DNA of 64,000 nt, from NCBI GenBank assembly GCA_004009845.1, contig RMBW01000108.1, positions 1-64,000 of the forward strand. Reading direction: 5' to 3'. Under the pieces are notes generated by a model. The model ran no database searches and had not been told where the DNA came from. It worked only from the letters and a program-made list of their open reading frames with translations. This DNA is from Davidsoniella eucalypti. Its lineage: Eukaryota; Ascomycota; Sordariomycetes; Microascales; Ceratocystidaceae. Of this stretch, positions 52,295-64,000 are shown piece after piece (within the stretch, counting starts at the first letter, position 1; each line of letters starts with the position of its first letter). A program made the position numbers and the translations under genes.

Positions 52295-54815
52295 TTTGGT
52301 GGGCGGAGGGAACCGGATGTATACAAGGGGGGAAGGACTGAAGAGTTTCGGGTGTGTCGAGCGAAGATAATGGTGATACTGTATTAATATTATGATTAGA
52401 TGTGAGCAATGTGGCTAACTAGAGCGACGGTGAGTTTTTCAATGTAGAAAAGGAAAGAAAAAATTAAGATGGAAAAACGACTGCGAAGATAAGGAAAAGG
52501 AAGAAATAGAGGCGGCCAAAGAGAACGAAAGCAGAACGAAAGTCAGGAGGCTAGCAAGCACAGCAAGCAAAAGTGCGCTCCAGTACTTTTCAGGCTCAGG
52601 ACTTTGCTTGGCCCTTATCAAACTGCGCTGTACAACTAGTTCCAAAATCAAAAGCAAGTAGAACAGAATAAACCGAACTAGAGCGCTACGGTGGCGAAGG
52701 TGGGGAGACGCTGGCTTTAAAGACGGGTGGCCGAGCCAGCGGTTTTGGGCGGTGTTAGGCGGTGTTACTGACCAGAGAGCCAGCTCCAGGCGGTGCTTAT
52801 ACTGGCTGGGCGGTGATGGGTGTGCTGAAGTCGGTGTAGGGTCCAGCCACAAGGGGAACAGAATAGAGGGTCAGATGACGACAGGCTTATAGGGGAGGGA
52901 AATCTGCGACTGGCGATTTCGAATACGCAAACTTCCAGAAAATCAGCGCTTCCAGCAATTGGAGAAGAGGAAATAAAGAAAGGAAGAAGAACGGGAGCGG
53001 TTCTGGAAGCGATTGGAGCGGTTAGCCGGAGTCTTAAATAACAGCGCCTCACTGCTAATATAGTAATAGAAACTCTAGCCAAACGGCTTGCTGGACGAGC
53101 GGCCGCTGCTTCCCCAAGCAGCACAGCTTGGTTTTAGCCTTGTATCTTGATGTGGTAATACGGACACTTTGTAAAAGACAGGAGCTTCGCTTGGGGACAG
53201 CGATGTCAGAAGTTGGTTTCGAGCACAGAGTTATACTAAAGCAACCACTAACGACGAGCCTCTAGTCCAATTCCCGTCGCTGTCAATGCGGCCTCTGTTT
53301 ATATGTAGTTCGTCCAACCGCTACTCAACGGCTTAAAAACACACCATAGGCAAAACATGCCCCAGCTCCGCGGCGGAAACCTCTGCGTGTGCAGCCAGCG
53401 TTTTGAGGGTGCCTCAAACATAGTGACGCGGTGTTGTTTCCCGTGCGGTTGCTACTAATGTACACGCAAATTATCCTTTCTATCTCTGTTCGATGGGATT
53501 GTTCATGTCGATACCGAGATCGCATTCTCTCGATCACTAGTGTGCCCAGGCCATCATGAATTCTCGAGGGAAAGTCACATATCCGACACGGAGTTGCTCT
53601 CTACATGCAGAACTCACTCTTTAGACAGACCTCTGCACTACATCTTCGTTCTTCCAGGGTACCACGGGCCCGCTGCCACACAAATAGGCGGAAGAAAGAC
53701 CCCCAGTACGGTTTGACTCGAAATAGTAGTGTCGTAACACTGGGGAAGAGGGGGGAAGGGGACAACGTTTTGCCGAAAGGAAGTTGGAAGGAAGCGCAGC
53801 AGTCGCAAGTAATGGAAGACAATCCATATTCACATAGCCTCATGCCAGGCAGACAGAACCAACAGAAAAAGTTACCTGACAAGAAAATCAGATCGGACTA
53901 CTTGGCACAGCCCTACAGGTGTTCAAATAAATGATATTGCAAGTGGGTTAGTCGCTAGGGTTATGGCATTGTTTCGTGATTGAGTTGGACATACATAACA
54001 AATCACTTAAAATCTAGCCTTGCCACAATTTACTCGGGGTTTTCTCAGAGTTTGGCATCTCCATAGTCTTTCGAATAGCTCCATCTATCATGTTTCCAAT
54101 ATCGACCTAACGATCCTCTGTAGAAAGAGACAAAAAAAATAGGCTGGATCCCTTACAGTTCGCGGCTTACATCTTCACTCGTTTCTCGCCTATCACATCA
54201 GCTGGCCTGGCTTTCTGGACGCCTAGCCGACTCCTGATTGGTTGCTCCCAGGGCTAGTTGCCGGTGCGTCATTCAGGGTTTTGTCCGGGGGTTAGTCAAC
54301 CCATCGCATTGCTTGCTTGTCATCTATTTGCTGTTAGAGAACTCTGTTGGCCTAATAAGTCACCGCCCTCAAAAGCACAGCACGCAGCATATGTAGTAAC
54401 CAGTTACCTCCCTATTTTTACATATCAATGAGGTTATTCCCCGGACACAGCACACTGTCTGTTTTTCAACCTGTTGGAACATTGCTAGCATTCTTGTCAT
54501 TCTCTTCACCTATCCTTGCCTTTGTTTTTGTTGGCCATACTCTACGCCAATTACAGAGTAGAGTACTGAGTGAAATACATACCATCACTAAGTGTGTATC
54601 TGCTTGTCCAATTGTCTCTTACTGTGGCAGACCGCAAGATGATCACACACATATACACCACCAGTATTGCTTATCATCTCAACCCATTATTGTATATGCT
54701 GTCACTATCCCCTATTGTTGTCATTGGCCATCTCGAGTACTGAGCCATCAGACCTACCTGTGATCGTGAATATCGGCATTGGTTCAGCAAGTTCCCTGTC
54801 TTTGTCCCCTTTATC
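52295..54815. other. Intergenic between divergent SEC9 and GTPase genes
   Basis: 2.5 kb. The SEC9 promoter side (52300-53100) is purine-rich on the plus strand. Short frames on either strand (e.g. 52765-53124, 53605-53934, 54428-54763) lack motifs. No RNA gene recognised. Confidence 0.5.
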
Positions 54816-57347
54816 ATGGCCTCAATCTTCAATTGCGAGACAGATTTGCCTCGCATATCCTCGCCATGGGTCACACCCAAAGGCTCACTTCCTCGTCTAA
54901 AGCAGAGCCATACTATAAATCTGGCTGTGGATAGTCCTGACGGTGTGCAGCCTGCGCTACTGTCGGAGTACAGCATAACGAAACTTGAGGCCGAACCACA
55001 AATGGGCCCTACTGAGTACAAGTTACACCTGCTGTTGCGCCCCCGTCGCCATTTCAAGTCAATGACCACGTTCCAGCACGGCACCAAGTACACCAAACTT
55101 AAGGACGGCACTTACACACCCGCACTAGCGTCGTCGAACCAGTCGCGCCAGGACAGGCTCCAGCACCTCACTACCCAGCTCCTTTGGCGCATGCAACAGT
55201 CATCTCCACAACATGTGGGCATGTCTTCCGACACCGTCATTCCACAGCTACCGAGCGATGACACTGACCTGGACAAGGTCCTTGTGCCGGAAAAGCTGCC
55301 GCCTGGGCTAGAAGAATCTCGCGGTGCACTGTATGAAATTGGCGTGTCTGACGACGGCACCTTGTCTGGCCTCACCAAGCATGAGATGGACGAGAGTATC
55401 AAAACCCTCCGAGCCATGGCCGCTAGCCTGCGCTGTAAAGTCGAGGTTTTGCGTATGATCATTGTCGGCGAGTGTGAATGGGAGGACGATGCCGCTACTA
55501 GCCAATTACGATGTGGAAAGCTCTGGGTGGCAGAAGCCTTTGTGACCCCCGGCCTCCTAAACGCTGGAAACACACCGTGGATATCATGGGGCCACGATGT
55601 CGGTACCAATGGGTTTTCAAGCACCGATCAGCTTCGTGTCACACTTACTGGGCCAACTACGTCTGGAAAATCATCTTTGCTTGGAACTCTAACTACCGGA
55701 GTGCTTGATAATGGGCGAGGCACTAGTCGACAAAGCCTTCTTAAGCACCGCCATGAAGTCGAGTCTGGAATGACCAGTTCTTTGGCCCAGGAGCTAATTG
55801 GCTATAAAGATGGCGCCATTATCAATTATAGCAGCCATTACAACGATGAATCTTGGGGTGAAATCCATCAGCTGAGCAAGAATGGACGGCTTGTCTTTGT
55901 GTCTGACTCGGCCGGCCATCCCCGGTACCGGCGAACTACGCTCCGTGGAATCGTCGGATGGGCTCCGCATTGGACGGTACTTTGTATAGCGGCAGATGAT
56001 GGCGAAGTCTCGACATGGAATGCAAACTCCAATGGCGGCCAGCAGAACCAGAATCAAGGATCAGATTTGGCAATGGCGCATCTCGATCTATGTCTCAAGC
56101 TTCAGTCCCCGCTAGCAATCGTCATAACAAAGCTTGACAAGGCAAGCAAGGCCAGCCTTCAGCGGACTTTAGGGAAGATTCTCACTGCCATCAAGGCAAT
56201 GGGACGTACGCCACGTATCATACAGCCTGATCAGACATGCCACACGAGCCTCATGCGCATCCCAAACTCGGATGATATCAAAGTCAAAGCCGTTATGAAG
56301 GCTATATCGAGTACCGGTGACCTCGTTAGCACCATACCTATTCTATTGACCAGTGGCGTCAAAGGTCAAGGTATTGGTATGATGCATGCACTGTTACAGA
56401 ACCTCCCAATGCCAGCTACCCCAACATCGACTGATTACATTGGCCAGGCCTTGAATCCAGAGCAGCCAAGTAGCGTTTTCCACATTGACGATGTATTCAA
56501 TGTCCCATTATCGTATGCTGCAAAACCTAACAGCGATGCACTTTGCGAGACTGGGACTGTTGTTTCAGGTCACATGCGCTTCGGTGCTCTTTCAGTCAAT
56601 GATGAGATACTCATCGGTCCATTTCCCTCTGAAGATGAGTCGAAGCGTGATATAACCCCACAAGATCGCCCGTCTAGTGGTGATATGGGCATTTCTATCT
56701 CGCATCCGAAGTCATCAGAGCTAGCCAAGATTGCCCAGCGAAATTGCATTCTTGCGTCGCAAGTAGAGAGCAAATGGTATACAGCCCGCATAGCCAGTAT
56801 TCGAAATCTGCGGCTTCCCGTATCTGCGCTACAGCCGGGCCAGGCTGGCACTATCGGGCTCGAAATAATTGCAGCCGCGAGCTCGACGTCCTTGGTGGGC
56901 TTCACAGAAGCCAAGGCTGTGTGCCAACGGATTCGCCGCGGCATGGTGATCGCACAGCCGACGCAGCATATGCGCGACTCCAACGTCTCTCTTCAGGCAG
57001 CTAGTTCGGTCGTAGTCCAGCTGGGAGACGGTGATGCTGAGCGGCTCTCGGCCGGTTCGCTCGTCAACTTGTTCGATGCTTGTGTGCGATCAAGCGCTCT
57101 CATTCGTCGGGTGGCTAAGGTTTATCCGCAGTCTCGAGCTGACGAGGACGATGTCGGACTGTTTGGCATGGAAGATGAAAGTTTACACGCAGAAACCAGA
57201 AGCGCCATGATCGAAGTTACTCTTGATCTACTTTCTTCCCGTGAATGGATCGAGTTGGGTTCGCAAGTGACTATATTAGAAGGAGGGTCTCGAGACCGGA
57301 CAGGTCTCGATGGGTTTGTTGGTAAAGTAGTGCAGATTACGGAGTAG
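54816..57347 (+). CDS. GTPBP1/GTPBP2-like translational GTPase
   Basis: An intronless 843-residue frame. The N-terminal region (to about 270) includes EIGVSDDGTLSGLTKHEMDESIKTLRAMA, typical of the family. G domain: G1 GPTTSGKS (279-286), VLDNGRGTSRQSLLKHRHEVESGMTSS with the switch Thr near 320 (G2), G3 DSAGH (364-368), G4 TKLD (438-441), G5-like TSGVKG. Domains II and III, EF-Tu-like beta-barrels, follow (about 560-843). The HExESGxTSS signature separates GTPBP1/2 from EF-Tu, eEF1A and Hbs1. In animals these proteins bind ribosome and exosome components and aid mRNA turnover and rescue of stalled ribosomes; the fungal role is inferred. G1 has GPTTSGKS in place of the usual V-D-x-G-K-S form. 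Large antisense open frames inside it are shadows. Confidence 0.88.
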   Translation: MASIFNCETDLPRISSPWVTPKGSLPRLKQSHTINLAVDSPDGVQPALLSEYSITKLEAEPQMGPTEYKLHLLLRPRRHFKSMTTFQHGTKYTKLKDGTYTPALASSNQSRQDRLQHLTTQLLWRMQQSSPQHVGMSSDTVIPQLPSDDTDLDKVLVPEKLPPGLEESRGALYEIGVSDDGTLSGLTKHEMDESIKTLRAMAASLRCKVEVLRMIIVGECEWEDDAATSQLRCGKLWVAEAFVTPGLLNAGNTPWISWGHDVGTNGFSSTDQLRVTLTGPTTSGKSSLLGTLTTGVLDNGRGTSRQSLLKHRHEVESGMTSSLAQELIGYKDGAIINYSSHYNDESWGEIHQLSKNGRLVFVSDSAGHPRYRRTTLRGIVGWAPHWTVLCIAADDGEVSTWNANSNGGQQNQNQGSDLAMAHLDLCLKLQSPLAIVITKLDKASKASLQRTLGKILTAIKAMGRTPRIIQPDQTCHTSLMRIPNSDDIKVKAVMKAISSTGDLVSTIPILLTSGVKGQGIGMMHALLQNLPMPATPTSTDYIGQALNPEQPSSVFHIDDVFNVPLSYAAKPNSDALCETGTVVSGHMRFGALSVNDEILIGPFPSEDESKRDITPQDRPSSGDMGISISHPKSSELAKIAQRNCILASQVESKWYTARIASIRNLRLPVSALQPGQAGTIGLEIIAAASSTSLVGFTEAKAVCQRIRRGMVIAQPTQHMRDSNVSLQAASSVVVQLGDGDAERLSAGSLVNLFDACVRSSALIRRVAKVYPQSRADEDDVGLFGMEDESLHAETRSAMIEVTLDLLSSREWIELGSQVTILEGGSRDRTGLDGFVGKVVQITE

Positions 57348-57746
57348 AATAACCCATTACGACGACTGAATGACTAGTAACTATATATACACAATATTTG
57401 TAATCTTACCATGATAGATAAACCATTGCGATATCAGACTCTCTGTTGTTCCTATAATCTTTCTTTATATAACAAACCAACCCTATTATTGTAACCCTGA
57501 CACATGCCCCACATGCTGGGTCTTGGGCCAATCAACGTCCTGCGAGTCATCGTGAGCTGAATTCCACTGTTTATTGTGAAAGATGCTGATTTCATTGCGT
57601 GTATATGCTTGATGAATCGCCGTGTCAACATATCGAAAAAATCAAGCTGAAATAATCTTGTGTAGTTTTTTCTCTTTCGTTATATATCAAAATCTATTCC
57701 TCCCTCCATCGAAGCAAAGAAATACTTTCTAGCGCCCACATAGATA
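57348..57746. other. Spacer between GTPase and SDH-assembly genes
   Basis: AT-rich 400 bp holding the terminator of one gene and the promoter of the next, both on the plus strand. Confidence 0.55.
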
Positions 57747-58348
57747 ATGAATACAGCCATCCGTTCTTCAATACGCACATACGCTTCGGTCTCGTCAGCA
57801 TCGACGGCGACAGCTGCGCGAAACGCAGTGCGAAACGTACCTTTACTGTTGCCCGTGCCGCTATATAGACGGTTACTCCGGGCTCATCGGCTGTATCTGC
57901 CGGCAGAGATGAGGCTTCTGGGTGATGAATATGTCAGGGCGGAGTTTCGGGCACACCGGCATCTGGATAATCCAGCTCAAGTAGTAAGTCCCTTTCCGTT
58001 TTTTTGAACGTTTCGGCTTCTTTTAGGTACTGAGTTATGTATCTTCTAACGGATGTTGTTGTACTAATATGACAACTACTTGCTAGATTGGCTTCTTGAC
58101 GGAATGGCAAATGTATCTCCAGCAAGTTGAGGGTGCGCAATGGAAGGGCGATAAAATGGACTTCACGAAAATTGAGCGGTTAAGTGATGTTTTTACATGT
58201 ATTCATTCTTTCCTCTGATGTATCAACTAACAAATATATCACAGAGGATCAAATGGTGCAACTCTATGAACTCATGCAATCTATCAAGAATCCAAGCAGT
58301 GAGCCGATTGAAGTCCTCAATGTGGACAAGAAATGGAAAAAAGAATAG
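57747..58348 (+). CDS. SDH7: Succinate dehydrogenase assembly factor 3 (Acn9 family)
   Basis: Three exons: 57747-57983, 58087-58188 and 58247-58348, giving 146 residues. The N-terminus (MNTAIRSSIRTYASVSSAST) is a mitochondrial targeting sequence. LYRRLLRAHR is the LYR motif, followed by LPAEMRLLGDEYVRAEFRAHRHLDNPAQV|IGFLTEWQMYL and LYELMQ, all typical of Acn9/SDHAF3, which protects the iron-sulphur subunit during complex II assembly in the matrix. Intron 1 has gtaagt and gctag sites. Intron 2 is ambiguous. Homology favours the donor at 58189 (gttttt) with an acceptor after 58246, which restores LSDDQMVQLYELM. Donor gtgatg at 58184 with the acceptor after 58244 is also in frame but loses the conserved Ser-Asp. 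It is convergent with the monooxygenase gene. Confidence 0.88.
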
Positions 58349-58668
58349 GAGAAGAAAATTTACTACAAATAATACAAAAAGGTAAAACAAAGCTCTTGTC
58401 ATGAAATAAATATATTGCTAGTCAAAGAATTAAGATATGTTGTGACCAAAAAGACTGAAGATGACAAGCTATACTCGAAAAAGAAGAAAAAACAGAACCT
58501 TCGTTACAACACCGAGTTGCTATTAAAATGGTGATCGAGAAAAGATGGAAAGAAGACAATTCCATTCAAGAGCTAGCTCGGAGTCTTTGAGAAAGTACAT
58601 AGTATGCAGCTACATCCCTTTTCTTTTTTTCTTCCTTTCTTTTTTACAAAGACAATGCCGCCTTTGGA
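58349..58668. other. Convergent 3' flanks
   Basis: 320 bp between the SDH-assembly gene and the monooxygenase gene, purine-rich on the left. No gene seen. Confidence 0.55.
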
Positions 58669-60514
58669 CTAGGCTGAGGCGGCCATGGCTGCTGCCGCTG
58701 CCTTGAGGACCTTGATTTCTGGAATGGTGAAGCCATTGCCCAAGTAAGCAAACCGGTTTATTCTCCGACCTTCGGGCTGACCAGCTGGTGCAAAGTGTTC
58801 ATAGACCCAATCTTCACCACGGAAATTCTTGAGCATCTCAATGAAGTGTAGTCTGCTGCCAGGGTGAAGGCCAGATACAGGTGCACCAAGGCCACCACCA
58901 TTCTTATACCACGACGAGCAACTTCCGGCCCAGGCGGTACGAGGCATAAAGGCTTGGGTGTGCTCGTAGTAGTCAGCGACTGCTTCAGTGGAGGGCATGA
59001 TGCTTCGGATGTTCTCTGTTTGACACTTGCTGATGACGTTGGCAATGTATGTGGCAATGTTCTCGCTCAGCGAAAAGACACTTCCGTGTGCAATCGGCGC
59101 GTTAGGGCCAAGGAATTCTTCACATAGCAGTATGTGTTAGTGTATCTGTTGCTCATGACAGTGTTGGAATACTTGACTTACTGAAGTAGTTGGGCAGATC
59201 AGCTACGCCAAGAGATAGGTACGACTTTGGGACTTCTTTGGTCCAGATATCCTGTAGATTTCCGTTGTGGCCAATAACAGGGAATGAAGGGCGGAATGAA
59301 GACTCAAATCCGGTAGCACAGATGATCACATCGAGGTCAAGTTGGCAGCCATCGGCTAGTGTGAGTCCTTCTGCAGTAGCACCTGTGATAGCTTCCGTAA
59401 CTAACTTGACTGATGGTTTCCGGAAAGCCTCCAGGTATCCTGGGGCCGGTGTGAGTCTTTTGCAGCTGAATAGGAACTCGGGGATCAAAGCCTTGCATAG
59501 AGCCTCATTGCCGCCTAGCATGGCTGTCATAAACTCCTTGCAGCTTTTGGCAGCCCATTTCTCCTGCGGTGAGTCCTTGATTAGAGAGATGGCAAACTTG
59601 ACGTGCATATCATCGTCCAGAGCCTTGGTGAAGCGGTCGTACAGATCGGAATCTTCTTTGAAGCGTTGGATCTGTGCCTTGCTGAAGTTGCAATCGGCAT
59701 CGAGTTCAATGTGTTCCAGCAACGCAGCCATCGGGCCCATCTTCATCATGACCTGACGAGGAGGTAGAATGAATGTAGGCGAACGAATGATGTGATGTAG
59801 CTCGCCAGCGTTCTCGGCGACCCATGGCATAATCTGTACGCCCGACGCACCATTGCCGATAAGGGCCACACGCTTGCCAGTAATCGAGAAGTTCTCAGGC
59901 CACTTGGCAGTGTGAATCAGATCGCCTTTGAAGCTCTTGAGGTTTGGTATCTCAGGATACTTCCATTGGTTCAGGATTCCACTGGCATCGATGAAGAAGT
60001 TGGCCTTGTCGTGGAATTGCACACCGTCATGCTCAACAGTGACATCCCAAAGACCTTCAGACTGATCCCATACCACTGATATGATCTTGTGCGAAAGCTT
60101 GATCAGTGGTCTCATGTCTTCCTCTTCGCAGATATCACACAGGTACCTCTGGATCTCATCCGCGGATGCACAGAGGTTTTTCCAGTCGGTACTCTTCTTC
60201 CAAGAGAACTGGTAATTCATACTAGGCACATCACAGCGGCAGCCGGGATAGCGGTTCTCGTACCATGTGCCGCCAATCTGCGAGTTCTTTTCATAGACCA
60301 CGTGCTCAAACGGGCCGGTCAACGTGTTGCGAAGCGTACGAACCATGTTCAGACCGCTAGCTCCGGCACCCACGGTGATGATTCGGACTGGCCGCGGATA
60401 GCCAAGGGGGACTTCGAGTATTTTGTAGGCATGAGAAGAGCCGGCTTCGGGGCTAGAAATACCACCATGAGCCTCGATATGCTGAGACAGCGAGGGAGTG
60501 AGTTGCCGAGACAT
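58669..60514 (-). CDS. Baeyer-Villiger-type FAD-dependent monooxygenase
   Basis: Exons 60514-59182 and 59117-58669 encode 593 residues. The 64-nt intron (gtaagt...gaag) splits a codon and joins PNYF-K-FLGPNAPIAHGS. The start MSRQLTPS was chosen because an earlier in-frame ATG (60580) would add an unlikely Phe-rich leader. FAD fold GAGASG is at about 49-54; GGTWYENRYPGCRCDVPS at 81-98; the Baeyer-Villiger fingerprint F-x-G-x-x-x-H-x-x-x-W-P (FKGDLIHTAKWP) at about 195-206; the NADPH fold GNGASG at 220-225. A later conserved ICATGFE segment follows. These enzymes insert oxygen into ketones or hydroxylate substrates using NADPH and O2; substrate unknown. There are no secondary-metabolite genes beside it, so it looks stand-alone. 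It ends in an Ala-rich tail (KAAAAAMAASA). Confidence 0.9.
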
Positions 60515-63500
60515 GATGAGATGGCCACCGGATACAAAAAAGAAAAAATGAAAGCAAAATGAAAAAAAGTGAAGAGACAAAGAAATTGTAGGTGGAGTTG
60601 ATGGAGGTAAACAGACAAAACTTGGGAAAGCACAAGGCTAGGCAACCAAGTTAATAAAGGAAGGTGATAAGATAGGAAAGAACAAACAGCCTTCCGGGAT
60701 ATCAGACTAAAACCACCCTAATGAAGAAAATATGTGATAGTTTGACTCTTCTTGCATCCAACAGAACAATCAAAGCATTGCCAGAAGACCTCCGGTGATA
60801 TAGAGTTGAGGAGAAGAAACAGACAAGCACAGGCAGTCCAAGATGTATGTATGGGCTATTATACTTGGACAAAGCTATCTATGGCGGTGATATAGTGATA
60901 TACGTGATATGAGAATAGCTTAGCAGGATAGATAGCAATGTGGTGTTGAATAGATTCAATCTTGGTGATTAGTGTAGGGGCAGCAGCACAAAAAAAGAAA
61001 GCAAATGAAAAGAAAAAGAGAAATCCACACAAACACGAAGAAACTAAAGAGATGAACGTGAAGAATAAAAGCCACCAAGGTGTGATTGAATGTTAGTTGG
61101 TAGCAGGCGAAGACGCAGAATTCGGGACTGGATAACGGTCTTTATATATCGCTCAGGAAATGTACTGGCACACAGGAGCTCAGCTTTGGGGATCAAGAAG
61201 TGCCTAGTTGTATAAGTAGACATACTAGTTGGCGGAAATCGCGTGCCTGTCTATCGCTATTGATTCTTTTATCCTATTCTGGTATCAATAGCTGCAGCTG
61301 CTTGATATTACGTTCTGATATGTATGTACTAGTGAAGAACCATCCGCCCATCCATTCAGTGTGGCCACAAGATACAAAGATAATGAGCACAAGCTGTATT
61401 TGTGGCGTGCACGGCAATGTGTTATGATACACTGAATATATAAATTCCCGGTTTCTTGGCTGAAATAAAGACTTCAATCGTATGTTCGGCAAACCAAAAA
61501 CGGTGAGAACTGCCTCTACTTACATATCCATATAGCCAGCTCAGGCCAGTCAGCCCGACACTTGAAGGGCATAGGAAATCAGCTATACCAGTTATGTGCC
61601 CAGCAGCTATAAGCGACCTCAGCTATAGCTCCATGCGGCGTCTGTCTCCGCTCCCAGAGACACACTTTAAGGAAACCGCCAACTCAAGGGTTGTTTTTGT
61701 CCCTCTGTCTTGTGATGTACAACCGAGTTCAAAGGCGAGAAAGAAAGCGAATATGGATGACCAAATGAAGCTACTCTTCATCCGGGGCCTCGTGAATACA
61801 GTTTGTGTCCTGCCTGCCCAGCAGATTTTAATGTCTTTGTATAAATCATAGGTGGCAACTCCATCAAGCCCGAGAAATCCGGGCTCAGGTCTTTAGAGAA
61901 AAAGTAATAAAAAAAGAGAGACAGATAACTTTACTACAGCTTTCTAGACTCTCGTTATCCTCCCTTTGGGGAGACAAAATGATAAAATAAACAATAAAAA
62001 TCCTTCAAGACTTTACTCAAGATGGGCCTATTTACAGCTGTCGTATGCGCAGCCAATCAAAGGCCGTTTAACTAGCGAAGGAAGGAGGGCAAAATCAGAG
62101 AAGAAGCAAAGACAATTGCCATGGGGAGGGGGGTACAGTTACTTTTTTCTTCTTGTTGTCACTTTTTCCGCCATATTCTTAACAACTGTGGTATGTGTAT
62201 ATATGTATATTTTCTATTTTCTCAACCTCGCCATCTACATACAAACATCATGGCCATTCATAACAGCATAGCACAGTGTTTGCTAGTGCCATCAGTCCAG
62301 GCTATGCATCTATCTAGCAATGCAGAGACAAGCACATCTTTTATCCGCTACGACAGCTCAGTACAGAACCACCAGTCAAATCTACATGGCTATTCTCATT
62401 ATTGTCCAGCTAAAGAGCAAATAATCCATCCGGCCGATGCTGTGGTCGGCTTTTGCCAGTTGATGGGCGATACTGTATGTCATTTACAGTTGTTGTAGGC
62501 AAAGTGAAAACACTTGGCAAACAAAGCCAGCTCGATCAGATCGCGTAACCAAAGCCCTCGGTTTTAATAGCCTTCATAGAAGCACACAAAAGAAAAGCTG
62601 CGGTGTAGATTCGTCTGCCTATCGTAGTGTCATTCCACGATACCCCACGACGGCACATGAACAAACAGATGGATTCCTGTTTTGCCGCTTGCAATACCAC
62701 ATTGGCAGTGTTCTCGAAGCTTTGTCTATATTCCGTTGATATCCCCACACTAGGCCATGTCGATTTCTATAGCCGCGCAATGCCCAGCGCTAGGGCTCAT
62801 TGGTTCCCGAGCCTCTCTTTCTTAGCCCTTTTCCCTTCTGTTACAATGCTCTGCTGGTATCTTCTCGGTTTTCTGTCCTTCCCTCGGATAAGAAATAGGG
62901 CAAAGGGGACATGCAATATTTGCTGACTTCTGCTTGGATGGCTTACGAAACCCTTTAGGGCATGCTGCTATAGCCTATTCCGGCCCCTTTCCCAGCGTAT
63001 ATTATGTTGTTGATCCATTGACTCAAATACCGTGATCGCTGGTCGATGATACAATGCAGTCACTCTATTTCCCGTGAATGCTTCATGGTAGCGGGCGGGT
63101 AGCAGTACCGAACGAGATAAAGTTGGGCCGAGTTTAGCATGTGAACGTACGTAATATCAGAAGCTGACAAGTCTTGTCTTCTCTTGGCTTTCAGACATGA
63201 CTTCTGAGACTTGACATTAGTCAATATATTTGTTATCCAAGATACTCCAAGTCACTCCCGGAACTACATATATCACATAGTTCCACCGCCATTTCTCCCC
63301 TGAATGACGGCAAGATAAATTTCCAAGACGTAGAACAATAGATATCGACTTTCACATTCACACCCCTCTCTTAGCACATCTCCAAACCCTGCTCGAAATC
63401 CACCAAGCAAGCTTTCGTATAACCAGCCAACCAGAGCCGCCGTTGAAGAACCCCGTACAACCATGACAAGATGGCTGCGTCCATGGGGCGCAGCCAGAAA

Positions 63501-64000
63501 CAGCCCAAGGTCAACCTTTGTTATATATTACCAAAAGTAGTTACTCAGAGAGCAGAATTTGATTTTTCTTAACCTGTTGCAAGTTGAAGTCAAAGTCCAA
63601 TATCAAGAGCTGGCAAATTCTATAAACCAGCATAACCCTCTTTTGCTGATATTCTGATTTCATTAGCTTTGATTCAGCCAGACAACCGAATCTACGAATT
63701 TGCGTTATCGACATTAACAGTTTTTCTCGGCGACTTGAAAACTAGGCATAGGATGCTTACTTCTGGCCCGATGTCTAGATTGTCTTAGTAGCCTTTTTGA
63801 AACCTCGCTTTCTAAATATCGGCGTACATTACGATTGGTCAAGCTGCGAGCTTCTACTAAGCTAAAAAACATATGCATACATATGTAGAGAGCACAATAG
63901 CAAGTGTTTCTATCTGGCAGCTGACACTTTCTCGGTGACTAACGCAGTGTACCAGTAACCTTGATAATACTTTGCTCAGCTACTAAGGGATCATGGCCGG
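60515..64000. other. Terminal gene-free interval
   Basis: 3.5 kb with no supported gene. The first 600 bases are the promoter side of the monooxygenase gene. Short frames (61594-61851, 62627-62926, 63273-63464) lack motifs. A gene could begin near 63470 (ATG-rich plus-strand stretch) and run out of the window, but no exon can be confirmed. Confidence 0.45.

Noticed and set aside
51101..52387. 428-codon plus-strand open frame
   Set aside because: It is exactly antisense to the SEC9 coding sequence; the minus strand carries clear SNARE motifs and a splice site. The frame is a shadow of skewed codon use.
58669..60514. Secondary-metabolite cluster around the Baeyer-Villiger monooxygenase
   Set aside because: Neighbours are housekeeping genes (SDH assembly factor, GTPase) and a gene-free flank. 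No synthase, transporter or regulator is present.
63380..63540. Possible first exon of a gene running off the window (ATGs near 63463-63486)
   Set aside because: No convincing splice donor or continuation could be read, and the frame closes within about 30 codons.
1..64000. CRISPR arrays or bacterial operons
   Set aside because: The genome is clearly eukaryotic (spliceosomal introns, 5S and tRNA as Pol III genes); no regularly spaced palindromic repeats were seen. The repeats at 821, 13553, 15405 and 18533 are tandem or diverged arrays without spacers of the CRISPR kind.

Overview
The window is nuclear DNA from a filamentous ascomycete (Pezizomycotina). Short 58-100 nt introns have GTAAGT-type donors and CTAAC/TACTAAC branch sites, genes are widely spaced, and the families are typical of fungi: a Sec9-type SNARE, a Dhr2-type helicase, EMC6, an Acn9-type SDH assembly factor, a vezatin/myosin-binding protein, a GPI-type PLC-like phosphodiesterase and a Tad-like LINE. 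I cannot name a genus or species from the sequence alone.

Layout. 0-8.2 kb is accessory: two tandem paralogous small secreted-protein genes (1400-2139 and 4496-5227), short A-tailed retroposed inserts, and a decayed, mosaic non-LTR retrotransposon on the minus strand (about 5.6-8.1 kb) that abuts a dead tRNA-Arg. 9.3-10.4 kb holds a GC-rich gene for a C2H2-like protein whose leader is duplicated. 10.5-15.6 kb is gene-poor and carries a diverged four-copy repeat of about 105 bp. 15.6-20.8 kb holds a broken membrane-protein locus, a PLC-like phosphodiesterase pseudogene and a 673-aa secreted protein. 20.8-37.5 kb is almost gene-free: one 5S rRNA gene, a non-autonomous LINE-derived element with clear target-site duplications, a decayed NACHT-ankyrin (NLR-like) gene, poly-C tracts and a long pyrimidine-rich stretch.

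37.5-60.5 kb is conserved core: a GT23-like glycosyltransferase, a vezatin-family protein, EMC6, a DEAH helicase, Sec9, a GTPBP1-like GTPase, an SDHAF3/Acn9 homologue and a Baeyer-Villiger-type FAD monooxygenase. These are housekeeping genes for secretion, ER membrane insertion, ribosome biogenesis and mitochondria. They are not a pathway cluster. The last 3.5 kb shows no gene I can support.

The most interesting signals are in the mobile DNA. LINE-family copies have their 5' sides facing the upstream sides of two Pol III genes (tRNA-Arg and 5S). A short A-tailed unit sits between two different target-site duplications, and the neighbouring paralogue preserves an empty site. Several genes are visibly dead, with defined lesions.
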